A stretch of 64,000 nucleotides of DNA from Alphaproteobacteria bacterium. GTDB lineage: Bacteria; Pseudomonadota; Alphaproteobacteria; SP197. The notes under the pieces are model-generated. The model saw nothing but the letters and a program-made list of their open reading frames with translations, was not told the DNA's origin and made no database searches. The DNA lies in the NCBI GenBank assembly GCA_016869675.1, contig VGDP01000004.1, positions 1 through 64,000 on the forward strand, written 5' to 3'. The position numbers and the translations under genes were made by a program. This document shows, in pieces, positions 16,586-26,783 of the stretch. How positions within the stretch are numbered: position 1 is the first letter of the stretch; every line of letters starts with the position of its first letter.

Positions 16586-17674
16586 TTGCTCGCCTACATC
16601 GTCCGCCGCCTGCTGCTGATCGTGCCGACGCTGTTCGGCGTCATGATCATCAACTTCGCGGTGGTCCAGGTGGTGCCCGGCGGACCCGTCGAGCAGCTGA
16701 TCGCCGAGATCCAGGGAACGGCGGCGTCGGCCACGGCACGCGTCGCGGGTGGCGGCGGCGAGATCGCGGCCGGCGGCGGCGGCGGCGGCACCGGCTATCG
16801 CGGCGCCCAGGGCCTGGACCCGGCGTTCATCGCCCAACTCGAGCGCACCTTCGGCCTGGACAAGCCGGCGCACGAACGCTTTCTGCTGATGATGCGCCGC
16901 TACCTGACGTTCGACTTCGGCGAGAGCTATTTCCAGAACCGATCCGTGGTCGACATCGTGCTGTCGAAGATGCCGGTGTCGATCTCGCTGGGCCTGTGGA
17001 CCACGCTGCTGGTCTACCTGATCGCGATCCCGCTGGGTATCGGCAAGGCGGTACGCGACGGCTCGCCCTTCGACGTCTGGACCAGCGTGATCATCGTCGT
17101 CGGCCAGGCGATCCCGTCGTTCCTGTTCGCCATTCTGCTGGTGGTGCTGTTCGCCGGCGGCAGCTACGTGCAGTGGTTCCCGCTGCGCGGGCTCGCCTCG
17201 CCCGGCATCGAGGCGCTGCCCTGGTGGGATCAGGCGATTGATTACGTCTGGCACCTGGCGCTACCGCTGACCGCGCTGCTGGTGGGGAGCTTCGCCACCC
17301 TGACCATGCTGACCAAGAACTCGTTCCTCGAGGAGATCAACAAGCTTTACGTGACGACCGCGCGCGCCAAGGGCCTGGGCGAACGGCGCGTGCTGTACGG
17401 CCACGTGTTCCGCAACGCCATGCTGATCGTCATCGCCGGCTTCCCGAGCCTGATCGTCAGCGTGCTGTTCACCGGCGCGCTGACCATCGAGATCATCTTC
17501 TCGCTCGACGGACTGGGCCTGCTCGGCTTCGAGTCCGCGATCCGGCGCGACTATCCCATCATGTTCGCGACGCTCTACTTCTTCACGCTGCTCGGCCTGG
17601 TGCTGCGCCTAGTCGGCGACTTGGTCTACGTCGCCGTCGACCCGCGCATCGACTTCGAGCGGCGGGGCGGCTGA
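16586..17674 (+). CDS. yejB: Peptide ABC transporter permease, YejB type
   Basis: A 362-residue inner-membrane permease of the DppB/OppB family. TM1 is at the N-terminus (IVRRLLLIVPTLFGVMIINF). A periplasmic loop then holds a glycine-rich stretch (about residues 52-68), also seen in other YejB proteins. Five more membrane segments follow, and the coupling helix is around TTARAKGLGERRVLYGHVFRN. The start is TTG at 16586; no ATG or GTG gives the full first membrane helix. It is followed 3 bp later by yejE. Confidence 0.92.
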   Translation: MLAYIVRRLLLIVPTLFGVMIINFAVVQVVPGGPVEQLIAEIQGTAASATARVAGGGGEIAAGGGGGGTGYRGAQGLDPAFIAQLERTFGLDKPAHERFLLMMRRYLTFDFGESYFQNRSVVDIVLSKMPVSISLGLWTTLLVYLIAIPLGIGKAVRDGSPFDVWTSVIIVVGQAIPSFLFAILLVVLFAGGSYVQWFPLRGLASPGIEALPWWDQAIDYVWHLALPLTALLVGSFATLTMLTKNSFLEEINKLYVTTARAKGLGERRVLYGHVFRNAMLIVIAGFPSLIVSVLFTGALTIEIIFSLDGLGLLGFESAIRRDYPIMFATLYFFTLLGLVLRLVGDLVYVAVDPRIDFERRGG

Positions 17675-17677
17675 GGC

Positions 17678-18721
17678 ATGGCGCGCGTGCTCGGCCTCAG
17701 GGTGACGCCGCTGACGCGAAGGCGCTACGAGAACTTCCGCGCCAACCGGCGCGCGTCGGTCTCGCTCATCGTCTTCGCCGTGTTGTTCGGCGTGGCACTG
17801 CTAGCCGAGCTGGTGGCCAACGACCGGCCGCTACTGTTGGCCTTCGACGGCGGGCTCTACGTGCCGGTGCTGCGCGCCTACCCCGAGACCACGTTCGGCG
17901 GGGACTTTCCGACCGAGGCCGACTACCGCGACCCCTTCGTGATCGAGCTGATCGAGGCCAAGGGCTGGATGGTCTGGCCGCTGATTCCCTACAGCTACGA
18001 CACCATCAACTACGACCTACCGCAGCCTGCGCCCTCGCCGCCCAGCGCCGAGAACTGGCTGGGCACCGATGACCAGGGGCGCGACGTTCTGGCGCGCAGC
18101 ATCTACGGCTTCCGCATCTCGGTGGTGTTCGGCTTCGCGCTGACGCTGCTCTCCAGTGCCGTGGGCGTGGCCATCGGCGCGGTCCAGGGGTACTTCGGCG
18201 GCACGGTCGACCTGTTGACCCAGCGCTTCGTCGAGATCTGGAACAACTTGCCGTTCCTCTACCTGCTGATCATCCTGAACAGCGTGCTGGTGCCCAGCTT
18301 CTGGACGCTGCTGGCGCTGATGTTGCTGTTCAGCTGGACGGCACTGGAGAGCGTGGTGCGCGCCGAGTTCCTGCGCGGGCGGAACTTCGACTATGTGCGC
18401 GCGGCGCGCGCCATGGGTGTCGCGGACACCGCCATCATGGTGCGCCACGTGCTGCCCAACGCCATGGTCGCGACCCTGACCTTTCTGCCCTTCATCCTGG
18501 GCGGCGCGGTGACCGTGCTGACCTCGCTCGATTTCCTGGGCTTCGGCCTGCCGCCGGGGTCGCCGTCGCTGGGCGAACTCCTGAACCAGGGCAAGAACAA
18601 CCTGCAGGCGCCGTGGCTCGGCTTCACCGGGTTCACGGTGATCGCCCTGATGCTGAGCCTCTTGGTGTTCGTGGGCGAGGGCGTGCGCGACGCCTTCGAC
18701 CCGCGGAAATTGCCCAATTGA
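17678..18721 (+). CDS. yejE: Peptide ABC transporter permease, YejE type
   Basis: A 347-residue DppC/OppC-like permease. The N-terminus PLTRRRYENFRANRRASVSL precedes TM1. A long periplasmic loop with NWLGTDDQGRDVLARSIYGF comes before the core TM bundle. The EAA-type coupling motif is in YVRAARAMGVADTAIMVRHV. It forms the channel together with YejB. The yejF ATG lies 7 bp after its stop. Confidence 0.93.
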   Translation: MARVLGLRVTPLTRRRYENFRANRRASVSLIVFAVLFGVALLAELVANDRPLLLAFDGGLYVPVLRAYPETTFGGDFPTEADYRDPFVIELIEAKGWMVWPLIPYSYDTINYDLPQPAPSPPSAENWLGTDDQGRDVLARSIYGFRISVVFGFALTLLSSAVGVAIGAVQGYFGGTVDLLTQRFVEIWNNLPFLYLLIILNSVLVPSFWTLLALMLLFSWTALESVVRAEFLRGRNFDYVRAARAMGVADTAIMVRHVLPNAMVATLTFLPFILGGAVTVLTSLDFLGFGLPPGSPSLGELLNQGKNNLQAPWLGFTGFTVIALMLSLLVFVGEGVRDAFDPRKLPN

Positions 18722-18728
18722 GGCGACC

Positions 18729-20351
<1,623 letters not shown>

Positions 20352-20448
20352 GCGGCGCGCGCACGCCCGATCGCGGGGATCATGACACCATTCCACGCGA
20401 GCGGCCGCCGCTTTAGCCTAGCCGTGACGACACAAGGCTGACGCCGGG

Positions 20449-20571
20449 ATGAAGTCGAAGCCGATCCACGAACGCAGCAGCCATCACGGCGCGCCGGTGA
20501 CCGCGGCCGACATGTTCCGCACCGTCGCCGACTACACGTACGACTAGGAGTCGTGGATCGGGCCGGACGGT
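20449..20571 (+). pseudogene. N-terminal remnant of a PAS-domain sensor
   Basis: From ATG 20449 about 32 codons read up to FRTVADYTYD, then TAG (20545-20547), then ESWIGPDGR in the same frame. VADYTYDWExWIGPDGR is the typical start of a PAS domain in sensor kinases, so the TAG most likely replaced a TGG tryptophan. Eight codons later the similarity ends and another stop follows. The rest of the sensor is missing. It lies tail-to-tail against a broken response regulator, its likely former partner. Confidence 0.65.
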
Positions 20572-21188
20572 CGCCGAACGCCAAGCCGGCGGCCTTGAGC
20601 GACGCCTGGGGACGGTTGGACACGCCCATCTTGTCGAAAATCACTTTGATGTGCGCCTTGACCGTGCTTTCCAGCACGTCGAGCTGGCGCGCGATCTCCT
20701 TGTTGGGGTGGCCCTTGGTCATGAGCTCCAGCACTTGGCGCTGGCGCGGGCTGAGGCTGGCGACGGGGCCGTTCGCGGTCAGGCCCGCGCCGGTCCAGCG
20801 GTCGCGCAACACGCGGGCCGGAACGTAGGTCTCGCCCGCGAGCAAGAGGGAAATCGCGTGGCGCAGCGTCGCGTCGTTGCACGACTTGTGGATGTAGCCC
20901 GCCGCGCATTGGCGAAGCCTCGGCGACCACGTCGGCGTCGTCGGTCGCCGAGAGGATGGCGACGGGTACGCCTGGCGCCCGCGCCCTAATGCGTCCGAGG
21001 CCCGCCCAACCCTCCATGCCGGGCATGGCCAGATCGAGCAGGATCACGTCGAATCGTTCACCGAGGCTCGCCTCGGCCTCGGCGGCGTCGCGCGCCTCGA
21101 CCACCGCGACGCCGTCGAACAGGTTCGGGAGCACCAGCGCGATGCCCTGGCGGAACAGCGTGTGGCCGTCGGCCACGAGAATGCACAT
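20550..21188 (-). pseudogene. LuxR/NarL-type response regulator, frameshifted
   Basis: From ATG 21188 a receiver domain reads MCILVADGHTLFRQGIALVL, with phospho-acceptor Asp in VILLDLAMPGMEG. The frame is lost near 20897-20912; the end of the receiver (GYIHKSCNDATLRHAISLLL) and a full LuxR HTH (LSPRQRQVLELMTKGHPNKE to KMGVSNRPQASLKAAGLAFG) continue one frame away. The frame then lacks a stop and runs over the PAS remnant on the other strand, so the original 3' end is also gone. Dead or mis-sequenced. The target genes are unknown. Confidence 0.7.
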
Positions 21189-21346
21189 GGCTAACCCGTC
21201 AGTGTGATCGTGGCCCAAGTTTAGAACGCGGCGCGGCGAAGGGAAACAGAGGCGCTGGCCGCCGGCCCCGCCTTACATCGCCCGCTGCCACGGCCTATAA
21301 GGTGCGCCGCTGATGCGTGGTACCGTGGGCCGCGCCGGGGAGGTTC

Positions 21347-22279
21347 ATGGCACTCGTCTACATCAGCCCGTGGTCGGACGCGAACCTGTGGCGGCAGCAG
21401 GTGGCGCGGCACCTGCCGGGCGAGGAGCTGCGCGTGTGGCCCGACGTGGGCGATGCGCGCGCGATCGACGTCGCCCTGGTGTGGAAGCCGCCGCACGGCG
21501 CGCTGGCCACCCTGCCGAACCTGAAGCTGATCGCCAACCTGGGCGCCGGCGTCGAACACCTGATGGCCGACCCGGCGCTGCCCCGCCACGTACCCATGAC
21601 GCGGCTGGTGCACCCGCTGATGACCGAGCAGATGAGCGAGTACTGCGCGCTGGGCGTCATGATGGGCCTGCGCCGGGTGGCGGAGTACATGGCGTCCCAG
21701 CGTGCCGGCCAATGGGTCGCGCGCGAGGCGGACGTGGCGCCGCCATCGCAACGCGCGGTGGGCGTGCTCGGCCTGGGCGAGCTCGGCGGCGACACGGCGC
21801 GCAAGCTGGCGGCGCTGGGTTACCAAGTGCACGGCTGGAGCCGCAGCCCGCGCGACCTGCCCGGGATCGCCTGCCATCATGGTCGCGACGGGCTCGACGC
21901 GATGCTCGGCGCGTGCGACGCCGTGGTCTGCCTGCTGCCGCTGACAACCGCGACGCGCGGCATCATCGACCGCCGGTTCCTGGGTCGACTCAAGCCCGGC
22001 GCCATCCTGGTCAACGCCGCGCGCGGCGCCCACGTGGTGGATGACGACCTGCTGGCCGCGCTGGACGACGGGCGGGTCGGCTTCGCCCTGCTCGACGTGT
22101 TCTACGACGAGCCGCTGCCGGCCGGCCATCGCTACTGGAGCCACCCGCGCGTGATGATCACGCCGCACATCGCGGCGCTGACCCTGCCCGTCATGGCCGA
22201 CGTGATCCTGGCCAACGTCAAGCGGCTGCGCGCCGGCCAGCCGCTGGTCGACCAGGTCGATCCCACGCGCGGGTACTGA
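21347..22279 (+). CDS. D-2-hydroxyacid dehydrogenase, GhrA-like
   Basis: A 310-residue NAD(P)H-dependent oxidoreductase. The Rossmann motif is VGVLGLGELGGDTARKLAALGYQV in two pieces (about residues 138-161). The catalytic Arg lies in NAARGAHVVDDDL, the Glu in DVFYDEPLP, and the His in ITPHIAAL. The N-terminal half (ISPWSDANLWRQQV, LKLIANLGAGVEHL) matches the glyoxylate/hydroxypyruvate reductase A branch. The exact 2-oxoacid is uncertain. ATG 21347 follows GGGGAGG. Monocistronic. Confidence 0.87.
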   Translation: MALVYISPWSDANLWRQQVARHLPGEELRVWPDVGDARAIDVALVWKPPHGALATLPNLKLIANLGAGVEHLMADPALPRHVPMTRLVHPLMTEQMSEYCALGVMMGLRRVAEYMASQRAGQWVAREADVAPPSQRAVGVLGLGELGGDTARKLAALGYQVHGWSRSPRDLPGIACHHGRDGLDAMLGACDAVVCLLPLTTATRGIIDRRFLGRLKPGAILVNAARGAHVVDDDLLAALDDGRVGFALLDVFYDEPLPAGHRYWSHPRVMITPHIAALTLPVMADVILANVKRLRAGQPLVDQVDPTRGY

Positions 22280-22294
22280 CGAGCTTCGCCGCGA

Positions 22295-22645
22295 TCAGTA
22301 CAGCCGGCCGCCGTTGGGCACCGGGCGTTCCAGCGAGGCGAGCACCACTTCGCCCCGTTCGTCGGGCAGGCCGAGCACCAGGACCTCGGACAGGAACAGG
22401 CTGATCTGACGCGGCGGGAAGTTGACCACCGCCAGCACCTGGCGCCCGACCAGATCCTCGGCGCGGTAGTTGGTGGTCAACTGGGCCGAGGAGCGGCGGG
22501 TACCGATCGCCGGGCCGAAGTCGACGGTCAGCTTGTAGGCGGGCTTGCGCGCCTCGGGGAACGGTTCCACGGCGAGGACGGTGCCGACCCGGACGTCGAC
22601 CTTTTGGAAATCGCCGAGGCCGATGGTCGCCGCAGGAACCGTCAT
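22295..22645 (-). CDS. csaA: CsaA-like tRNA-binding protein
   Basis: A 116-residue stand-alone tRNA-binding (EMAP/Trbp111) OB-fold. Visible features are [20 protein letters not shown] at the start of the barrel, [10 protein letters not shown], and the C-terminal segment [20 protein letters not shown] with PNGGRLY, which matches CsaA closely. The protein is described as an export-linked chaperone or tRNA-binding protein and probably acts as a dimer. The TetR gene begins 3 bp upstream of its start, so the two are likely co-transcribed. Confidence 0.9.
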   Translation of the reverse strand: MTVPAATIGLGDFQKVDVRVGTVLAVEPFPEARKPAYKLTVDFGPAIGTRRSSAQLTTNYRAEDLVGRQVLAVVNFPPRQISLFLSEVLVLGLPDERGEVVLASLERPVPNGGRLY

Positions 22646-22648
22646 GGA

Positions 22649-23281
22649 TCAGGCCACGGCCGCGTCGCCGCGCGCCGCGCGTCGGCCGAACCCGGCGCAC
22701 CAGCCTTCGAGGGTCTCGCCCCGGCGCAGCAGCCGGTCGAGCGCCGCCATGGTCGGCGCATGGTCCTCGGTCTCGTCGCGCAGCCAGGTGCGCAGCACGG
22801 TCGCCCAGCCGAGCGTCAGCGCCTTGACGCGCAGCCGGCCCCGGCAGCCGGACGTGGCGATGCCGGCGGCCTCGAGCATCCAGCACATGGAGCGAGCGAG
22901 GCGGCAGGCGCCGCAGGCGAGCGCCAGCGGGTCGGCCGCGCCGGCGGCGGCGAGCGCGCGCACCGCGTCCTTGTGCGGCTTGAGTGCGTCGAAGCGGCGC
23001 ATGAGCACGTCGAACAGCCGGTCGCGCGCCGGCTCGGTGCCCAGGTCCGCGCCCGTGCCGCCGAGCACCGCGTCGTCGACGCGGTCGGCGAAGCCGCCGA
23101 GGATCGCCGCCTTGGAACCGAAATGGCGGTGCGCGTGGGCGAGCGTCACGCCCGCTTCGGCCGCGATGTCGGCGAGCGTCGTGTCGTTCCAGCCCTGGCG
23201 CGCGGCCAAAATCAGCGCCGCGTCGATGATCGCGTCGCGCGGGTCCCTGGGCGGTGCCTTGGTCTTCCGGGGGCGGGGCAT
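22649..23281 (-). CDS. TetR-family transcriptional regulator
   Basis: A 210-residue repressor-like protein. The N-terminal HTH reads AIIDAALILAARQGWNDTTL then ADIAAEAGVTLAHAHRHFGSKAAILGGF, the classic TetR pattern with an unusual HAHRHF in the recognition region. The C-terminal ligand domain (TMAALDRLLRRGETL) resembles COQ9-like regulators. A cysteine pair (ACGACRLARSMCW) lies mid-domain. Targets could include csaA, which follows in the same direction. I see no clear operator. Confidence 0.85.
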   Translation of the reverse strand: MPRPRKTKAPPRDPRDAIIDAALILAARQGWNDTTLADIAAEAGVTLAHAHRHFGSKAAILGGFADRVDDAVLGGTGADLGTEPARDRLFDVLMRRFDALKPHKDAVRALAAAGAADPLALACGACRLARSMCWMLEAAGIATSGCRGRLRVKALTLGWATVLRTWLRDETEDHAPTMAALDRLLRRGETLEGWCAGFGRRAARGDAAVA

Positions 23282-23333
23282 GGTGGGGTCCTCCCGCCGC
23301 CATGGTAGGTCAGGCCTTCGGCCTTGGGAACCC

Positions 23334-24155
23334 CTACTCGGCCAATTCGCGGCCGCGCCGCGTGGCGGCGGCGAGCGCGCGGTCGAACAGCGGCTGCAGG
23401 CCGTCCTCGGCCATCAAGATCTTGATCGCCTCGATCGTGGTACCGCCCGGGCTCGTGACGTTGCGCCGCAACTGCTCGGCTGGCTCCTCCGACCGGTAGG
23501 CGAGCTCGCCCGCGCCGGTGACCGTGACGCGCGCCAGCCGGCGCGCCATGTCGGGCGGCAGCCCGACCTTCTCGCCGGCGGCGGCCAGCGTGTCGATCAG
23601 CAGAAAGACGTACGCCGGCCCGCCGCCCGACAGCGCCGTGACCGGGTCGATCAGGGACTCGTCCTCGGTCCAGATCACCTCGCCCACGGCGCCCAGAAGC
23701 TCGGCCGCCAGCGCCCGCATGGCCGGCGTGACCGCGGCGTTGGCCACCGCGACCGTGATGCCGCGGCCGACCGCCGCCGGCGTGTTGGGCATGGCGCGCA
23801 CGATCGGCGCGCCCGCGCCCAGCAGTCGGCCGATGGCCGCGATGGTGCGCCCCGCCGCGATCGAGAGAACCAGCGTGCCGGGCCGCGCGAAGGCGCGGTA
23901 GGCCGGCACCGCATCGGCCATGCGCTGCGGCTTGACAGCGATCAGGACGACCGAGGGATCGAGCCCGGGCTCGAGCGCGTCGGGCGTCGCTACGATAGCG
24001 ACGCCGTGCCGGGCCGCGACCGCGCGCGCGAGATCCGCGTCGGGCTCGACCACGCGCACGTCGCCGGGCGCCAGCCCCCGCGCCAGCCAGCCGGCCAGCA
24101 GCGCCCCGCCCATCTTGCCGCAGCCGATCAGGACAATCGGCCGCTCGACCCGCAT
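23334..24155 (-). CDS. proC: Pyrroline-5-carboxylate reductase
   Basis: Last step of proline synthesis: NAD(P)H reduction of pyrroline-5-carboxylate. 273 residues. The dinucleotide motif VLIGCGKMGGALLAGWL is at the N-terminus, and the C-terminal helical signature runs TALSGGGPAYVFLLIDTLAA to LRRNVTSPGGTTIEAI. ATG 24155 overlaps the stop of the YbjN gene (ATGA), a pairing common in alphaproteobacteria. Confidence 0.96.
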   Translation of the reverse strand: MRVERPIVLIGCGKMGGALLAGWLARGLAPGDVRVVEPDADLARAVAARHGVAIVATPDALEPGLDPSVVLIAVKPQRMADAVPAYRAFARPGTLVLSIAAGRTIAAIGRLLGAGAPIVRAMPNTPAAVGRGITVAVANAAVTPAMRALAAELLGAVGEVIWTEDESLIDPVTALSGGGPAYVFLLIDTLAAAGEKVGLPPDMARRLARVTVTGAGELAYRSEEPAEQLRRNVTSPGGTTIEAIKILMAEDGLQPLFDRALAAATRRGRELAE

Positions 24156-24658
24156 CACGCTTCGCCCTGCGGATCGAGCAGCGCCATCTGCATGGCCTCG
24201 TCGGGGCGCTTGCCGCCCCAGATGACGTACTGGAACGCCGGGTAGTAGCGTTCGCATTCGCTGATCGCGATGTCGATCAGATCCTCGACCTGCTCGGGCA
24301 CCAGCGCCGCGCCGCCGGACAGCAGCATGCCGTGGCGGAACATGGGCGAGGAGTCCTCGGCCCACACGTCGAAGTGGCCGACCCACATGCGCTCGTTGAT
24401 CAGCGCCAGGAGGGCGCTGACCGGGGCGCGGCACGGCTTGGGCAGCTTCATGTCGAAGGCGCAGCTGAACAGCAGCGCGTCGATCTCGGGCTCCCAAGCG
24501 AACCACAGCCGGTAGACGCACCAGCGGCCGTCGACCGAGGCGACAATCTCGTCCTCGGCCGGGCGCTCGTAGGGATGGGAGCAAGCGGCGACGTACTGTT
24601 CGACCGTATCCAGGGGATGGGATCGGTCGAGCCGGTGTTCCTGGTCGACGAAAGCCAT
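24155..24658 (-). CDS. YbjN-domain protein
   Basis: A 167-residue protein of the YbjN family (type III secretion chaperone-like fold, biochemical role unsettled). Supporting segments are DTVEQYVAACSHPYERPAED, WFAWEPEIDALLFSCAFDMK and VWAEDSSPMFRHGMLLSGGA. It is translationally coupled to proC, the arrangement seen in many alphaproteobacteria. No signal peptide, so cytoplasmic. Confidence 0.85.
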   Translation of the reverse strand: MAFVDQEHRLDRSHPLDTVEQYVAACSHPYERPAEDEIVASVDGRWCVYRLWFAWEPEIDALLFSCAFDMKLPKPCRAPVSALLALINERMWVGHFDVWAEDSSPMFRHGMLLSGGAALVPEQVEDLIDIAISECERYYPAFQYVIWGGKRPDEAMQMALLDPQGEA

Positions 24659-24760
24659 CGTACCTCCGCCATGAACGCGGTCGGCGGACCTACATCTTGT
24701 GGTCCGTGTCAGAAACTAACGCAACAGATCGGGAAGTGCCAGAGCCGGACGAGATGTCTG

Positions 24761-25081
24761 TCAACGGTCGCGCAAGGGTCGGCGGGTTGAGGAACCCGGC
24801 GCGCGCTTGGGCTGCGCCGTGCCCTGCTCGCGCAGGTGCGCGATCTCGGCTTCGAGCGCCGCGATGCGCGCGGCCTGGGCCTCGCCGTCGGCGCGCGCCG
24901 CGGCGGCCATGGCCTTGACCGCGTCGAACTCGTCGCGCCGAACCAGGTTCATGCCCGCCAGCACGGATTCGAAGCGCTGGCGGAACCGGGCCTCGATCTC
25001 CTCGCGCACGGCGCCGGCCGAGCTGAACGCGCCGCTCGCCAGCTTGGCGAGATCGTCGAGGAACCGGTTGTCGGTCTGCAT
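24761..25081 (-). CDS. ubiK: UbiK-type accessory factor (BMFP/YqiC family)
   Basis: A 106-residue coiled-coil protein. The N-terminus MQTDNRFLDDLAKLASGAF and then AVREEIEARFRQRFESVLAG and MNLVRRDEFDAVKAMA match the BMFP family. The C-terminal coiled coil ARIAALEAEIAHL ends in a basic tail. Family members trimerise, associate with membranes and help ubiquinone synthesis (UbiK). ATG 25081 is chosen because homology starts exactly there. The ybjN gene is 102 bp further downstream. Confidence 0.88.
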   Translation of the reverse strand: MQTDNRFLDDLAKLASGAFSSAGAVREEIEARFRQRFESVLAGMNLVRRDEFDAVKAMAAAARADGEAQAARIAALEAEIAHLREQGTAQPKRAPGSSTRRPLRDR

Positions 25082-25151
25082 GGCGTGGCCCTTCGCGGCG
25101 GAAGCCGACGCTCTATATGGCGAGCGGGGCGCCACCCTACAACCCCGCCGC

Positions 25152-25787
25152 CTAGGTCCTGCCGTAGGTCGCCTTGACGGTCCCGGCGCGGCCGTGGGTC
25201 GCCGTGACGCAGGCGAGCGAGCCATTCGCGTCCAGGTGCGCCACCAGCACCTCGTGATCGAAGCCGGGTAGACCCCAGGCGGCGCCGAAGCGCGGGCCCT
25301 GCGCGAGCCCGACGCCCTGGTAGAGCACCTCGCCGGCCTTAGCCCAGGAGAACAGGTAGCGCTGGTCGTGGCGCGCGATGGTGGCCGTGATGGCGTCGTG
25401 GCGTTCGCCGCTCTTGGACTCGTAGCCGACCTGGAAGCTGCCTTCGAGACCCTGGCGCGGCGCGCCGGCCGACATGGCGGCGGTCGGGCTGCCGGCGTCG
25501 CGCGGGTGGTAGAACCGGGTCGGCCATTCGCCGGTCGGCGTCGGCTGGTAGACAATCACGCCACTGCGCGAATCGAACTCGGCCGCCGTGCCGCTGGCAC
25601 GGCCGCCTTCGGCGTCCGCCGGCGTGCGGCAGCCGTAAATCCAAGATTCCTCGGCCAAGCCGCAGCCGGAGCGCGCCGCGCCCGCGCGATCGTGCCAGGT
25701 CAGGTGCCAGGCGTCGCCGACCCGCGCGATGTCCAGCGTCGGGAACGGCGCGGCCGGGTTCGCGTCACGCCAGCTACCTTCAAACAT
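25152..25787 (-). CDS. Hypothetical protein with an internal duplication
   Basis: I do not recognise this 211-residue protein. No signal peptide and no long hydrophobic stretch. Its two halves look alike: residues from FEGSW (2-6) through ARVGDAWHLTW to GCGLAEESWIYG parallel residues from LEGSF through ARHDQRYLFSW to GVGLAQGPRFGAAWG, and each half then has a short strand pair (SGVIVYQPTPTGEW, HEVLVAHLDANGSL). The pattern suggests two copies of one beta-rich domain. ATG 25787 follows GGGAGAG. It lies just after a broken FAD oxidoreductase in the same direction, with the ubiK-like gene downstream. Function unknown. Confidence 0.7.
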   Translation of the reverse strand: MFEGSWRDANPAAPFPTLDIARVGDAWHLTWHDRAGAARSGCGLAEESWIYGCRTPADAEGGRASGTAAEFDSRSGVIVYQPTPTGEWPTRFYHPRDAGSPTAAMSAGAPRQGLEGSFQVGYESKSGERHDAITATIARHDQRYLFSWAKAGEVLYQGVGLAQGPRFGAAWGLPGFDHEVLVAHLDANGSLACVTATHGRAGTVKATYGRT

Positions 25788-25803
25788 GGCTCTCTCCCTT
25801 GCC

Positions 25804-26281
25804 CTACCCGCGGCCGAGGTCGGCCAACACCCGGTGGGCGGCATTGTGCCCGGCGCGCCGCTGACGCCACCGCCCGGGTGTGCGCCCGTGCCACACAGGT
25901 AGAGGCCGGGCACGGGCGTAACGTAGCGCGCGGCGCGCGGGTGCGGCCGGAGCGAAAACACTTGATCGGGATCGAGGCGGCCGTGGTAGACGTCGCCGCC
26001 GGTCAGGCCGTAGGTGCGTTCCAAATCCATCGGCGACAGCGCCAGGCGCCCGACGATCAGGGATTTCAGGTTCGGGATAAAGCGGGTCATGCGCTCGACC
26101 AGCAGGTCGGCGACGGAACCACGCATATCGTCCCACGACCGGCCGCGCGACAGCCGATAGGGAAAGTGTTGGGCCAGGATGCTCAGGATGTGGCAGCCGG
26201 GCGGCGCCAGGCTGTCGTCCGAGGCGGTCGGGATCTGCGCGTCGATGATCGGTTCGTCGGGGATCTCGCCGGCGGCGCCCG
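25804..26281 (-). pseudogene. C-terminal half of a CrtI-like FAD oxidoreductase, truncated and frameshifted
   Basis: On the minus strand IPDEPIIDAQIPTASDDSLA then PPGCHILSILAQHFPYR, ERMTRFIPNLKSLIV, GLTGGDVYHGRLDPDQ and GLYLCGTGAHPGGGVSGAPG reproduce the C-terminal half of phytoene-desaturase-like amine oxidoreductases. The last block normally contacts FAD. One G appears to be missing near 25848-25853; correcting it gives GHNAAHRVLADLGRG and a TAG at 25804-25806. The N-terminal half, including the dinucleotide-binding motif, is absent: at about 26281 the sequence switches to an ABC ATPase fragment on the other strand. Confidence 0.75.
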
Positions 26282-26732
26282 CGCGGTCGAGATGTTCGTG
26301 CGCCTGCAACTCCCCGAATCCGAACGGTTCGGCGAGCGCTACCCGCATCAGGTCTCGGGCGGCCAGCTGCAGCGTGCCATGGCGGCCATGGTGATGTCGT
26401 GCCGGCCGAAGCTGATCGTGTTCGACGAACCGACCACAGCGCTGGACGTGACGACCCAGATCGAGGTGCTGGGTGCGATCAAGGAGCTGATCCGCGATTT
26501 CGGCACCGCCGCCGTCTACATCTCCCACGACCTAGCCATCGTGTGGAACATCGCCGACGACGTGATCGTCATGCGCCACGGCAAGGTGGTCGATAGCGGC
26601 CCAAAGCGGCGCATCTTCGCGCCGCCGCACGATCCCTACACCGAGCTGCTGCTGACCTCGGCGCCCGAGATGCGCATGACCTGGCTCAACGAACTCCTCG
26701 AGACGCGGCGCGCCCGCGCCCGTGTGGCCTGA
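26282..26732 (+). pseudogene. C-terminal fragment of a peptide-type ABC ATPase
   Basis: An open frame of 150 codons begins abruptly with EMFVRLQLPESERFGERYPH and contains the signature VSGGQLQRAMAAMVM, Walker [13 protein letters not shown], the switch VYISHDLAIVWNIADDVIVM and the oligopeptide-transporter tail HDPYTELLLTSAPEM. The Walker A half is missing. The best match is one half of a dipeptide/oligopeptide ATPase, different from yejF. It is joined head-to-head to the FAD oxidoreductase fragment, so both genes lost their 5' parts at the same breakpoint. Confidence 0.8.
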
Positions 26733-26783
26733 CCGGCGCGGCCGCTTGTCGGCGCCCCTTCAGCGCCGGTAGGGTATAGCGCC

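Noticed and set aside
16730-16800. Glycine-rich, low-complexity insertion in YejB
   Set aside because: A similar Gly-rich loop is a normal feature of YejB proteins, so it is not unusual.
24659-24760. Short AT-richer gap between ybjN and ubiK with a CTACATCTTGTGG word
   Set aside because: It recalls NrdR-type boxes but has no second copy or suitable target gene, so I do not call a site.
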